Assembly: GCA_045652405.1 (NCBI GenBank)
Contig: JAZRUF010000015.1
Coordinates: 1-31,206, forward strand
Reading direction: 5' to 3'
From: JAZRUF01 sp045652405
GTDB lineage: Bacteria; Bacillota; Clostridia; Oscillospirales; JAAYXM01
DNA length: 31,206 nt
Part shown: piece after piece, positions 8,127 through 16,072 of the stretch
How positions within the stretch are numbered: position 1 is the first letter of the stretch
Layout of the letters: each line of letters starts with the position of its first letter
Notes under the pieces: generated by a model
The model's database searches: none
The model's input: only the letters and a program-made list of their open reading frames with translations
Told to the model about the DNA's origin: nothing
Program-made: the position numbers and the translations under genes

Positions 8127-8160
8127 TAAACAGGAGGGGGGAGATTCCCCTCCTGTTTAC
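8126..8160. terminator. Strong hairpin between convergent spoIIID and oxidoreductase genes
   Basis: Perfect 14-bp stem, left arm 8126-8139 and right arm 8147-8160, loop GGAGATT. It starts at the last base of the spoIIID stop codon and ends at the last base of the convergent stop codon. Neither side is followed by a real T run, so it may act more as an RNA 3'-end stabiliser than as a classic terminator. Confidence 0.65.
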
Positions 8161-9122
8161 TATATATCCCACTGCACACGTATTTTATCCATAAGCTCCA
8201 TCACGTCTTTAGTGAGTGTCAAGTGGTTGTTTTCTTCCTTTTTTAGAATAAGCGATTCAAAGGTCTTTGCCTCGTATGCAAGCGCATCTGAGCTTTTTCC
8301 GCAATTGAGCATCGTTTTGCTGTTATCATGCGTCCAAACTATCTCGGCACTGTCGGCGCGTGGGTAATTGTCTATACACGCATAACCATTTTCGCAGGAT
8401 ATAACCGCGCGTTTCGGGAGCTTTGCGCGCAAAGCTAAGGTTATTACCGCCAACTCATCGGCATTGTTTTTAAGTATAATTCCGGACTGTTCATCCACAC
8501 CGGTCGGGGCATTTACACCTGCGGTAAGCACCGTGCCCGGCTGAGAGGAGAGGAAAAAGCGTGCTAAGGACAGTGCGTACACGCCGATGTCAAGCAAGGC
8601 ACCGCCGGCGAGCTCGGGGTTAAAGAAGCGGTTATCAGGACTATATTCCTTAAAACTGCCGAATGAAATACTGAGGGTTTTAAGCTTGCCCAAAGGGGCA
8701 TCTGCGCCTATCATTGACTTTAGCTTTTCCATGACAGGCATGTGGTATACGGTCATGGCTTCTCTGAAAACAAGATTTCTTTTTTGAGCTTCTACGCACA
8801 GCTCGTTAAGTTGCGCATAGTTTACACATGCGGCCTTTTCGCACAGTACATGCTTATTGTTTTTTAGGCACTCAAGCGCCCATTTATGGTGTAAATTATG
8901 CGGTGTTGCAATATATACCGCATCTATATCCGCACAGTTTATAAGCTCTTCATAGCTTCCGAATGCGTATTTTGCGCCAAAGCTTGATTTAAACGATTCC
9001 GCCTTTTCAAGGCTTCGCGATGCGCAAGCTTCAAGCGTACAGCCTGCGCGGGAAAGGGCGCTGGCAAATTCCCCGGCGATTGCGCCCAGCCCTAAAATCC
9101 CCCAACGTATTTTCTCCATCAT
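8160..9122 (-). CDS. Gfo/Idh/MocA family NAD(P)-dependent oxidoreductase
   Basis: 320 residues from the ATG at 9122 (MMEKIRWGILGLG). A GTG six nt further upstream overlaps the ribosome binding site AAGGGAG and was rejected as the start. The N-terminal Rossmann fold shows WGILGLGAIAGEFA; IATPHNLHH and LCEKAACVN follow, the latter being the family's EKP motif with Ala in place of Pro. GGALLDIGVYAL marks the C-terminal substrate domain. Members oxidise or reduce sugars, inositols or trans-dihydrodiols; the residues visible do not fix the substrate. It follows apt by 54 nt, with a hairpin in between. Confidence 0.88.
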   Translation of the reverse strand: MMEKIRWGILGLGAIAGEFASALSRAGCTLEACASRSLEKAESFKSSFGAKYAFGSYEELINCADIDAVYIATPHNLHHKWALECLKNNKHVLCEKAACVNYAQLNELCVEAQKRNLVFREAMTVYHMPVMEKLKSMIGADAPLGKLKTLSISFGSFKEYSPDNRFFNPELAGGALLDIGVYALSLARFFLSSQPGTVLTAGVNAPTGVDEQSGIILKNNADELAVITLALRAKLPKRAVISCENGYACIDNYPRADSAEIVWTHDNSKTMLNCGKSSDALAYEAKTFESLILKKEENNHLTLTKDVMELMDKIRVQWDI

Positions 9123-9141
9123 ACTCACTCCCTTAAAAGTA

Positions 9142-9168
9142 CAGACACAGCTTATTATGCTGTGTCTG
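9142..9168 (-). terminator. Hairpin between apt and the oxidoreductase gene (attenuator or processing site)
   Basis: Perfect 10-bp stem CAGACACAGC / GCTGTGTCTG with a 7-nt loop. On the minus strand only TACTTTT follows, a weak T run, so partial termination is more likely than a complete stop. Confidence 0.5.
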
Positions 9169-9176
9169 ATTTAAGT

Positions 9177-9737
9177 TTATTTAATAACGTTTCCTTCGCC
9201 GTCGAGAAGCGGCAGAGGTGCTAGATATATAAGGTCTGAACGCTCCTGAGCATCACCCTCGGCTAAGATTGCCATTTTGCCGACGATTTCGCCACCTGCC
9301 TTGTTTACCAAAAGCTCAATTGCCTTTAAAGAGTCACCGGTGCTTATAACATCGTCAACGATGAGCACACGCTTGCCGCGCATCATATCAATTTCATCTG
9401 CACTTATGTAAAGAGTCTGAACTCCTGCAGTGGTTATGGACTTTACATTTACCGAAATCGTATCCTTCATATAGAGCTTTTGTCCCTTACGTGCGATAAT
9501 GCAACGCTTGTTGCCGGTAAGACGTGTCATCTCATGCACAAGCGGGATTCCTTTGGTCTCAGCGGTTATTATAATATCATGCTCGGGAGCCTTTTTAACA
9601 AGCTCCTCTGCGCACCTGCAGGTAAGCTCAATGTCACCTAAAATGACAAAGCCTGCAATGCTTAAGTTTTCACCGATAGGGCATACAGGAAGTGCGCGCG
9701 TAAGCCCTGCTACGTTAAGCTCGTAAAATTCGTTCAT
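9177..9737 (-). CDS. apt: Adenine phosphoribosyltransferase-like protein
   Basis: 186 residues. The type I phosphoribosyltransferase signature VLIVDDVISTGDS, which binds PRPP, is at residues 124-136. TAETKGIPLVHEMTR (59-73) is the segment that in Apt forms the pyrophosphate loop, and RKGQKLYM (83-90) follows the family pattern. Apt makes AMP from adenine and PRPP in purine salvage. The N-terminus is somewhat unlike canonical Apt, so a related phosphoribosyltransferase (for example a xanthine- or PurR-like member) remains possible. The ATG at 9737 follows GGGGTG. A near-consensus promoter at 9774-9802 separates it from the upstream ribF operon. Confidence 0.82.
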   Translation of the reverse strand: MNEFYELNVAGLTRALPVCPIGENLSIAGFVILGDIELTCRCAEELVKKAPEHDIIITAETKGIPLVHEMTRLTGNKRCIIARKGQKLYMKDTISVNVKSITTAGVQTLYISADEIDMMRGKRVLIVDDVISTGDSLKAIELLVNKAGGEIVGKMAILAEGDAQERSDLIYLAPLPLLDGEGNVIK

Positions 9738-9773
9738 TCAAAACACCCCACAAAATTATCAATATCCATAAGC

Positions 9774-9802
9774 ATTATATCACTTAGCTTACAGATTTTC
9801 AA
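9774..9802 (-). promoter_or_regulatory. Near-consensus sigma-A promoter of apt
   Basis: On the minus strand, TTGAAA (9802-9797), a 17-nt spacer and TATAAT (9779-9774). The -35 overlaps the last codons of ribF, so apt can be expressed independently of the long operon upstream. Confidence 0.75.
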
Positions 9803-10689
9803 GCATTGCCAAAATACGCGCGGGCGGATATAATATCTTTTTCTATCTGCCTGCGCAACTCATCAGTAGATGAGAATTTTTGCTCAGCACGCAGGAATTT
9901 AAAGAATTCGGTTTCAACTTCAGCTCCGTATAGGTCGCCGGAGAAATCAAGTATATGCGTTTCCGCTTTGGGAACCGGAGTTTCGGTGACAGTCGGGCGT
10001 ACCCCTATATTGGTAACGCCGATATACGCGCTGCCGTTTATGTACACCTTTGTCGCATAAACGCCGAATGCGGGTATAAGCACGTCTTTGGGAAAGTGCA
10101 GGTTTACCGTCGGAAGACCTAACTTGCGCCCGAGCTCAACTCCGTGCCGGACCGTGCCGGACATATAGTGCGGATGCCCCAAAAATGCGGCTGCCCTTTC
10201 TATATCACCGCTCTGTATGAGCTTGCGTATTACGGTTGAGCTGACAGTCTCGCCGTCGCGCACTACCTTGTCTATAATATCCGAGCCAATACAGTTTTCA
10301 CGGCAAAATTCACAGAGCCGCTCGGCGTTTCCTTTGCCCTTGTGACCGAAACGGTAATCGTAGCCGGCGACCAAATGAACCGCACCCAGCTCATTTACCG
10401 TGCGTTTTAAAAACTCCTGCCAGGGAAGCTGCATCAGGTTTAAATCAAAGTCCCAGAGGATAATATCATTTATCCCGAAAAGCTTTTTTATAAGTTTCGT
10501 ACGCTCGCTGCAGGTATTAATAAGTGATATGGGGGCTTTACCTGTCAAAACATCCGGGTGGTTTGGAAAGGTAAGCACCGCAGGGTGCGCGCAGAGTTCT
10601 TTTGCGCGCGATATAGCTTTTTTAAGTAAAGCGGCGTGCCCTGAATGCACGCCGTCAAAAAAACCAAGGGCAATTACCCTATTTTTCAT
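9799..10689 (-). CDS. ribF: Bifunctional riboflavin kinase/FAD synthetase
   Basis: 296 residues from the ATG at 10689 (MKNRVIALGFFDGVHSGH). The frame is open further upstream, but this ATG follows GAGGTGG and matches the family start. The N-terminal FAD synthetase (nucleotidyltransferase) domain shows FDGVHSGH at 11-18. The C-terminal flavokinase domain shows GTVRHGVELGRKLGLPTVNL. The protein turns riboflavin into FMN and then FAD. The start overlaps the end of truB by 11 nt, implying translational coupling. It is the last gene of the rimP-nusA-infB operon, a common Firmicutes order. Confidence 0.95.
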   Translation of the reverse strand: MKNRVIALGFFDGVHSGHAALLKKAISRAKELCAHPAVLTFPNHPDVLTGKAPISLINTCSERTKLIKKLFGINDIILWDFDLNLMQLPWQEFLKRTVNELGAVHLVAGYDYRFGHKGKGNAERLCEFCRENCIGSDIIDKVVRDGETVSSTVIRKLIQSGDIERAAAFLGHPHYMSGTVRHGVELGRKLGLPTVNLHFPKDVLIPAFGVYATKVYINGSAYIGVTNIGVRPTVTETPVPKAETHILDFSGDLYGAEVETEFFKFLRAEQKFSSTDELRRQIEKDIISARAYFGNA

Positions 10690-11563
10690 CAGTATCCACC
10701 TCGAAAAAACTTTTAACGGTTTTAAGGAAGGTTCGAGCCCCATCGCTTATACCCGAAGCAAGCATCAAAAATCCGCCGTCATTATCATAAACCCTGTAAT
10801 ACTGGCCCGGGACTACGTCGGCAGGGATGAGCGCTCCATTTTTGCAACGTTTAACTCCGTTTTGGTTTAAAGTAATTTTAGGATAAGCCTTGAACATACC
10901 GTCAACCGGAATGAGAGCCGACTCGGGATTTTCCGCGAGCTCTTCAAGCGTGTGGCTCATGCCCAGAGTAAACTCACCCGAGCGGGTTCGCCGCAGTGCC
11001 TCAAGCGTTCCACCGCAACCGAGCGCATCGCCTATATCCGAACACAGCGTTCTGACATACGTGCCCTTTGAGCAGTGAATATCAAGGTCGTAACGGTTGT
11101 GAGATATGCGCGTAACACCTATTGAATATATGGTTATCTTTCTGGCTTTTCGCTCCACCTCAACACCTTTTCGCGCAAGTTGATAGAGGCGCTTGCCGTC
11201 AACCTTAACCGCTGAGTACATCGGCGGAATTTGCTCAATATCCCCGACAAAGCGCGCTACCGCACCTAAAACCTCGGTTTCTGTTACAGTTACGTCGCAT
11301 TCGCGCAGTACGGTTCCCGTGATATCCTGAGAATCGGTAGACTTTCCGAGAAGCAGGCGGGCGGTATATGATTTTTCATCGCTTGCGGCAAATTCGCATG
11401 CGCGTGTAGCGCGCCCTATAAAAATGGGAAGAACTCCGGTCGCCATAGGGTCCAGCGTTCCCGAGTGCCCTATACGGCAGGTGCCGCAAATACGCCGTAG
11501 CTTTGCCACCACGTCATGCGAGGTAAAGCCCTCGGGTTTATCAACTACAATAATGCCATTCAT
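10679..11563 (-). CDS. truB: tRNA pseudouridine(55) synthase
   Basis: 294 residues from the ATG at 11563 (MNGIIVVDKPEGFTSHDVV). A second ATG twelve nt upstream overlaps the nrnA stop as TAATG but has no ribosome binding site, while GGAG lies properly before the chosen codon. The catalytic Asp is in GHSGTLDPMATGVLP, the TruB signature. The enzyme makes pseudouridine 55 in the T-loop of tRNAs. The C-terminal part, which ends IPADVVPGQYYRVYDNDGGFL and onward, fits the PUA-like domain. The gene is coupled to nrnA upstream and ribF downstream. Confidence 0.95.
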   Translation of the reverse strand: MNGIIVVDKPEGFTSHDVVAKLRRICGTCRIGHSGTLDPMATGVLPIFIGRATRACEFAASDEKSYTARLLLGKSTDSQDITGTVLRECDVTVTETEVLGAVARFVGDIEQIPPMYSAVKVDGKRLYQLARKGVEVERKARKITIYSIGVTRISHNRYDLDIHCSKGTYVRTLCSDIGDALGCGGTLEALRRTRSGEFTLGMSHTLEELAENPESALIPVDGMFKAYPKITLNQNGVKRCKNGALIPADVVPGQYYRVYDNDGGFLMLASGISDGARTFLKTVKSFFEVDTDEK

Positions 11564-11574
11564 AGGCTTCTCCA

Positions 11575-12531
11575 TTAATCAGAAAAAATTTCAAGGCTGT
11601 CAATCGCTTTTAAAACCTGCGCCTCCGCAGCATCGGGGGATGCCTCAATAGTGCATCCGGCGGCGCGTATATGCCCACCGCCACCAAAATGCGCGCAGAG
11701 GGATGCCGCGCTTACGCTCTCGCCCGAACGGACGGATAGCTTGCATTTGCCAAGCTCAATCTCGCGTATAAGAATACCCAGCTCAACGCCCTCAATTGAG
11801 CGGGTGAGTGAGCTTATATTGTCCAAGTCGTCCTCGGTCGCCTGAGTCTTATCTATCAAATCCATGGAAAGCTTAGCGATAGCAGCTTTTCCCGAGTGAT
11901 AAAATTGCATGCCTTCGATGAGCTTTGCCTCAACCGCGAGGCGTGCACGGCTTTTTACCATGAAGAAATCGCGGTGTATTGTGGCGGTATCCACCCCAAG
12001 CTCTAAAAGCTCTGCTGCGATTCTATGCGTTTCGGGCGTGGTATTTGAGTACAAGAAGCACCCGGTATCAGTGGATACAGCCACGTAAAGAGAAGTAGCT
12101 ATATCTAAATCCGGTTTTACGTCCAAAGCGCGTATCAGATGATAGATTATCTCACCGCATGCAGCGGCATCAGCGTCCAGCAGAAGGTTTCCCGCAAAGT
12201 CGCGGTGCGTGCCGTGATGGTCAATTGCAAGCGCGATATTGGCTGCATACTTTTCGCATGAAGACGGAAGAAGCTTAACATCCGCAATATCCACTGCGAC
12301 AATGCAATCTGCCGGATATTCCTCGGCGGTCATATCATTAAGATACTTAGAGTAGCGCGGAGTAACCCCCGGGTTTTTATAAATGTAGGCTTCTTTACCT
12401 AAGCTTCTCAAAGCGCGGCAGAGCGCGCAGGCGGAGCCTATAGTGTCACCGTCCGGGTTTTTATGCGTGAGTATCAGAAACCTGTCATGGCTTTTAAGAT
12501 ACTCTGCCGCGGAGCAAAGAGTCATTTTCAT
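11575..12531 (-). CDS. nrnA: DHH/DHHA1 phosphoesterase (NrnA-type oligoribonuclease/pAp phosphatase)
   Basis: 318 residues. The N-terminal DHH domain shows THKNPDGDTIGSACAL (first metal-binding motif), AVDIAD and the signature AIDHHGTH. The C-terminal DHHA1 domain ends with AHFGGGGHIRAAGCTI. Such proteins degrade very short RNAs and 3'-phosphoadenosine 5'-phosphate. The ATG overlaps the rbfA stop as ATGA, a typical coupled junction. The location between rbfA and truB is the conserved Firmicutes one. Confidence 0.94.
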   Translation of the reverse strand: MKMTLCSAAEYLKSHDRFLILTHKNPDGDTIGSACALCRALRSLGKEAYIYKNPGVTPRYSKYLNDMTAEEYPADCIVAVDIADVKLLPSSCEKYAANIALAIDHHGTHRDFAGNLLLDADAAACGEIIYHLIRALDVKPDLDIATSLYVAVSTDTGCFLYSNTTPETHRIAAELLELGVDTATIHRDFFMVKSRARLAVEAKLIEGMQFYHSGKAAIAKLSMDLIDKTQATEDDLDNISSLTRSIEGVELGILIREIELGKCKLSVRSGESVSAASLCAHFGGGGHIRAAGCTIEASPDAAEAQVLKAIDSLEIFSD

Positions 12532-12905
12532 TCTTCGTCAGCTCCGTTTTCAAACTCTTGATTTTTATCACTTACACTGTCGATAAGCTCCATAATATGC
12601 ACACCATGGGTTATGGAGTCATCCGCTACAAAGACAAGCTCGGGAGTGTATCTGAGCTGCAGCTTGCGGCTGAGCTCACGGCGCAGATATCCTGCGGCGG
12701 ATTTTAAGCCCTTGATGCTTTCCTTGAGCGCGCTTTCATCGCCCAGAACACTTACAAAAAGGCGGGCGTAGCGCATATCTGGAGTAACATCTGCGCGCGT
12801 GATGCTTGTCATAATATGAATACGTGGGTCCTTGAGAGTGGGGATGAGGGTTGCGATTTCGCGCATAACCTCTTCATTTATCCGGCCTAATCTGTTGTTG
12901 GCCAT
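12528..12905 (-). CDS. rbfA: Ribosome-binding factor A
   Basis: 125 residues, normal for RbfA. It starts MANNRLGRINEEVMREIATLI and contains DPRIHIMTSITRADVTPDMRYARLFVSVLG, the conserved KH-like core; HGVHIMELID near the C-terminus also fits. The protein binds the 30S subunit and helps 16S rRNA 5'-end processing. GAGGTGA precedes the ATG. It follows infB by 21 nt and its stop overlaps the nrnA start. Confidence 0.96.
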   Translation of the reverse strand: MANNRLGRINEEVMREIATLIPTLKDPRIHIMTSITRADVTPDMRYARLFVSVLGDESALKESIKGLKSAAGYLRRELSRKLQLRYTPELVFVADDSITHGVHIMELIDSVSDKNQEFENGADEE

Positions 12906-12926
12906 TTTTTCACCTCATATTCAGAA

Positions 12927-15308
12927 TTAGTCGCGTATTTCGACCATTTCAAAGGCTTCGATAACGTCGCCTTCCTTAATATCATTAAACTTTTCTACGT
13001 TCAAGCCGCACTCGAAGCCGGACATGACTTCCTTAGCATCGTCCTTAAAGCGCTTGAGCGAAGCGAGCTCGCCCTCGTGGATTACAATGCCATCGCGCAC
13101 AACGCGAATCTGCGATGAACGTGTTAGCTTTCCGTCGGTTACATGGCAGCCGGCAATGGTTCCGATTTTGGAAACCTTGAATGTCTGACGAACTTCTGCG
13201 TGACCGATAACCTGCTCTTTAAACTTCGGAGCAAGCATACCCTTCATAGCCGCTTCCATTTCCTCGATGCAGTCATAGATTACGCGGTACATGCGCATGT
13301 CAATATTCTGCTGCTTGGCTTCTTCGGTTGCATTTGCATTCGGGCGGACGTTAAATCCGACGATAATTGCGTTTGAAGCTGCGGCAAGCATGATGTCAGA
13401 CTCGTTTACTGCACCTACACCCGAGTGGATTACACGTACACGAACCTCTTCGTTTGAAAGCTTTTCAAGGGATGCGCGAACAGCTTCTGCAGAGCCCTGA
13501 ACGTCAGCTTTTACGATGATGTTTAAGTCCTTTATCTCGCCCTGCTGAATTTGGCTGAACAGGTCGTCAAGAGAGACCTTGCGCGCCATTGATTTGTTGA
13601 GCTCTTCTTTTTCCTTATGCTTTCTCTCTTCTACAAGCTCACGCGCCATGCGCTCGTCCTCAACAGCGTAGAACTGGTCGCCTGCACCCGGAACCTCGCC
13701 CAGACCGATAATCTCGACCGGAACGGACGGACCTGCGGTGTTGATGCGGTTGCCCTTATCGTCATTCATTGCACGAACGCGACCAACAGCGGTACCCGCA
13801 ATAATTACATCGCCGCTCTTAAGAGTTCCGTTCTGAACCAGAACCGTTGCAACCGGACCGCGGCCGCGGTCAAGCTTAGCTTCGATTACTGAACCCTGCG
13901 CGTTGCGGTTGGGGTTTGCCTTGAGCTCAAGCATATCTGCAGAGAGAAGAACCATTTCGAGGAGGTTATCAATACCATCACCGTACTTTGCGGAAATCGG
14001 GCAGATGATAGTGCTGCCGCCCCATTCCTCGGGCACAAGCTCGTGCTCGGTAAGCTGCTGCATGATGCGGTCGGGGTTTGCGCCCTCTTTATCCATTTTA
14101 TTTATTGCTACGATAATCGGCACTTCCGCCGCGCGTGCGTGGTTTATAGCCTCAATGGTCTGGGGCATGATGCCGTCATCTGCTGCAACGATGAGTATCG
14201 CAACATCAGTTACCTGAGCACCGCGCGCACGCATAGAGGTAAATGCTGCGTGGCCCGGGGTGTCAAGGAAAGTGATGTTTCTTCCGTTTAAGTTTACGCG
14301 ATATGCACCGATGTGCTGGGTAATACCGCCGGCTTCGCCTGCGGCTACGTTTGCTTTGCGTATAGTATCGAGAAGTGAGGTTTTACCGTGGTCAACGTGA
14401 CCCATGACAACTACGACCGGGTCGCGCGGCTGTAAGCTCTCTGCCGAGTCCTCACTTACGTCTATAAGGCGCTCTTCTATCGTCACGATGACTTCACGCT
14501 CTACCTTCGCGCCCATTTCAAGGGCTACGGTAGCCGCAGTGTCAAAGTCTATTATCTGCGCAACGGGTGCCATCACACCAAGTGAAATAAGCTGTGTTAC
14601 AACATCCGCGCCGGTTCTCTTCATGCGTGAAGCAAGCTCGCCGACGGAAATCTCGTCCGGAATGAGAACCTTGACCGGAGCTTTTTTGAGAGCTGCCTGC
14701 TGCTGAAGCTTCTTGAGCTTTTCCTGCTCCTCCTGACGGCTCTTCTGGCTCTGGTTGCGGCGATCACCGCGCTGCTTGAATTTCTCCATGCCTGAACCCA
14801 TTTTCTTTGCCTTGTCAGGCACTAAGCTGTCAACACGGTCATCGTATTTTGAAAGGTCAACGCTTGATGCGCGGGTGTCAACATGGTGGAGTTTCGCAAC
14901 TCTTGAAACCGCCTTTTTCTCCGTTGCAGTTGCCGGTGCGGCAGGCTTTTCTGCTTTTGCGGCAGGTTCGGACTTCTGCTTTGCCGTAGCAGGCTTAGTC
15001 TCGCTCTTCTTTTCAGCGGGATTTTCTGATGCTTTTGCCTTGGGAGCCTGCTTTTCAGCTTTTGGCGCGCTCTCTTCCTTTTTAGCTTCAGGCTCGTGAT
15101 AGGTCTCTGCCATCAGAGCGTCAAAGTTTTCGACCTGCGCTCTTACGGTAAGGACATCAAATATTAAGTTGAGTTCTTCCTCAGTAAGAATTTGCATGTG
15201 GTTTTTCGGGGGCGCAAAGTACTCCGCCATTATATCCGAAATATCTTTTGAACCTAAGCCAAAATCCTTGGCTGCTTCGTGAATTCTGTATTTTAACATA
15301 CTGCTCAA
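12927..15308 (-). CDS. infB: Translation initiation factor IF-2
   Basis: 793 residues. A short N-terminal IF2_N-like helix bundle (YRIHEAAKDFGLGSKDISDIM) is followed by a low-complexity Lys/Ala/Glu-rich linker at about 73-135. A second IF2_N domain (about 218-270) precedes the GTPase, with GHVDHGKT at 303-310, DTPGHAAF and NKMDKE. The C-terminal domains that bind fMet-tRNA follow. The TTG at 15308 is used as start because GGAGG lies nine nt ahead; the ATG three codons later would be too far away. The 110-nt gap to ylxQ contains a structured RNA candidate. Confidence 0.97.
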   Translation of the reverse strand: MSSMLKYRIHEAAKDFGLGSKDISDIMAEYFAPPKNHMQILTEEELNLIFDVLTVRAQVENFDALMAETYHEPEAKKEESAPKAEKQAPKAKASENPAEKKSETKPATAKQKSEPAAKAEKPAAPATATEKKAVSRVAKLHHVDTRASSVDLSKYDDRVDSLVPDKAKKMGSGMEKFKQRGDRRNQSQKSRQEEQEKLKKLQQQAALKKAPVKVLIPDEISVGELASRMKRTGADVVTQLISLGVMAPVAQIIDFDTAATVALEMGAKVEREVIVTIEERLIDVSEDSAESLQPRDPVVVVMGHVDHGKTSLLDTIRKANVAAGEAGGITQHIGAYRVNLNGRNITFLDTPGHAAFTSMRARGAQVTDVAILIVAADDGIMPQTIEAINHARAAEVPIIVAINKMDKEGANPDRIMQQLTEHELVPEEWGGSTIICPISAKYGDGIDNLLEMVLLSADMLELKANPNRNAQGSVIEAKLDRGRGPVATVLVQNGTLKSGDVIIAGTAVGRVRAMNDDKGNRINTAGPSVPVEIIGLGEVPGAGDQFYAVEDERMARELVEERKHKEKEELNKSMARKVSLDDLFSQIQQGEIKDLNIIVKADVQGSAEAVRASLEKLSNEEVRVRVIHSGVGAVNESDIMLAAASNAIIVGFNVRPNANATEEAKQQNIDMRMYRVIYDCIEEMEAAMKGMLAPKFKEQVIGHAEVRQTFKVSKIGTIAGCHVTDGKLTRSSQIRVVRDGIVIHEGELASLKRFKDDAKEVMSGFECGLNVEKFNDIKEGDVIEAFEMVEIRD

Positions 15309-15364
15309 ATAAAGCCACCTCCGTTAAATATATCGCTTGAGAATGCGCTTATCGGGCAATTCGG

Positions 15365-15411
15365 AAACCGCCCCGGCATTACCCGGACGGTCTGCGAATG
15401 ACCCAATTGGG
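15365..15411 (-). promoter_or_regulatory. Structured leader in the ylxQ-infB gap
   Basis: The main hairpin spans 15365-15393: outer stem AAACCG/CGGTCT (with one G-T pair on the RNA), a small internal loop, inner stem CCGG/CCGG and a 6-nt loop. A perfect palindrome CCCAATTGGG lies at 15402-15411, directly after the ylxQ stop. No T run follows either, so they are not obvious terminators. They may be a control or processing element for infB within the operon. Confidence 0.45.
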
Positions 15412-15419
15412 CGCAATAA

Positions 15420-15800
15420 TTACTTCTTTTTACACTCTTTTTTTAACTTCGCGGTACGCGCTGCCGCAGATTGCAGGATTTCAAGAATCTCCGCATCGCA
15501 GTTTGCAAGGCGTTTTGCAACGGTAAGTGCAAAGCCTGCATCGGTTATTGCAAACATTGCAAGGGATGAGCGACCGCATGAAGCACCAAGCTGCTCTTTG
15601 GTTGCATCGAGCTTAATGTGGGGCACACCTCCAAGCTCGGCAAAGCCTGCAGCACGGCGAATAGAATTATCTGCCGCATCACTTGCGGTAAAAACCGCCG
15701 CAGCTTTATACATACGGCACGCATTGCCGCAAGGCTCTTCGCCCATGGCAATCATTCCGCCCTTGCGTGCAAGTCCTATGATGCTTAAATTGGAGGTCAT
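15420..15800 (-). CDS. ylxQ: YlxQ-type L7Ae/L30e family RNA-binding protein
   Basis: 126 residues, slightly longer than the usual ~100 because of a Lys-rich C-terminal tail (TAKLKKECKKK). It starts MTSNLSIIGLARKGGMIAMGEEPC, the L7Ae-like entry, and AAAVFTASDAADNSIRR continues the fold. In Bacillus the homologue is a small RNA-binding protein, related to K-turn binders. The ATG overlaps the ylxR stop as ATGA. Its position between ylxR and infB is the conserved one. Confidence 0.9.
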   Translation of the reverse strand: MTSNLSIIGLARKGGMIAMGEEPCGNACRMYKAAAVFTASDAADNSIRRAAGFAELGGVPHIKLDATKEQLGASCGRSSLAMFAITDAGFALTVAKRLANCDAEILEILQSAAARTAKLKKECKKK

Positions 15801-16069
15801 ATCTCTGCCTCCATCTGTTGCTCAAGCGCGTCATATACCTCGTCGGGTATGCTCAGGGAAAATGCGCGCTCAAGTGCGCGGGCCTTGCGCGCTTTTTTAA
15901 GACACTCGGCACTGTGGCATATATATGCTCCGCGCCCGGGTGCTTTTCCTTTAAAGTCGAGTGATATTTCATCCTCAGGGGATTTTACCACGCGAATAAG
16001 CTCACGCTTCTGATGCATTTCGCGGCAACCTACGCATTGACGCATGGGAAATTTCTTTTGTACAGGCAT
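15797..16069 (-). CDS. ylxR: YlxR family RNA-binding protein (DUF448)
   Basis: 90 residues. The signature MRQCVGCREMHQKRELIRVVKSP opens the protein, and GKAPGRGAYICHSAECLKKARK follows, both diagnostic for the YlxR fold. The family is a small nucleic-acid-binding protein; reports link it to transcription control and RNase P, but the role here cannot be read from the sequence. It starts three nt after the nusA stop, with GAGGA at the nusA end as ribosome binding site. Confidence 0.94.
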   Translation of the reverse strand: MPVQKKFPMRQCVGCREMHQKRELIRVVKSPEDEISLDFKGKAPGRGAYICHSAECLKKARKARALERAFSLSIPDEVYDALEQQMEAEI

Positions 16070-16072
16070 CAG

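Noticed and set aside
14043..14989. Plus-strand open frames opposite infB
   Set aside because: They mirror the coding pattern of infB, have no ribosome binding sites and low-complexity translations.
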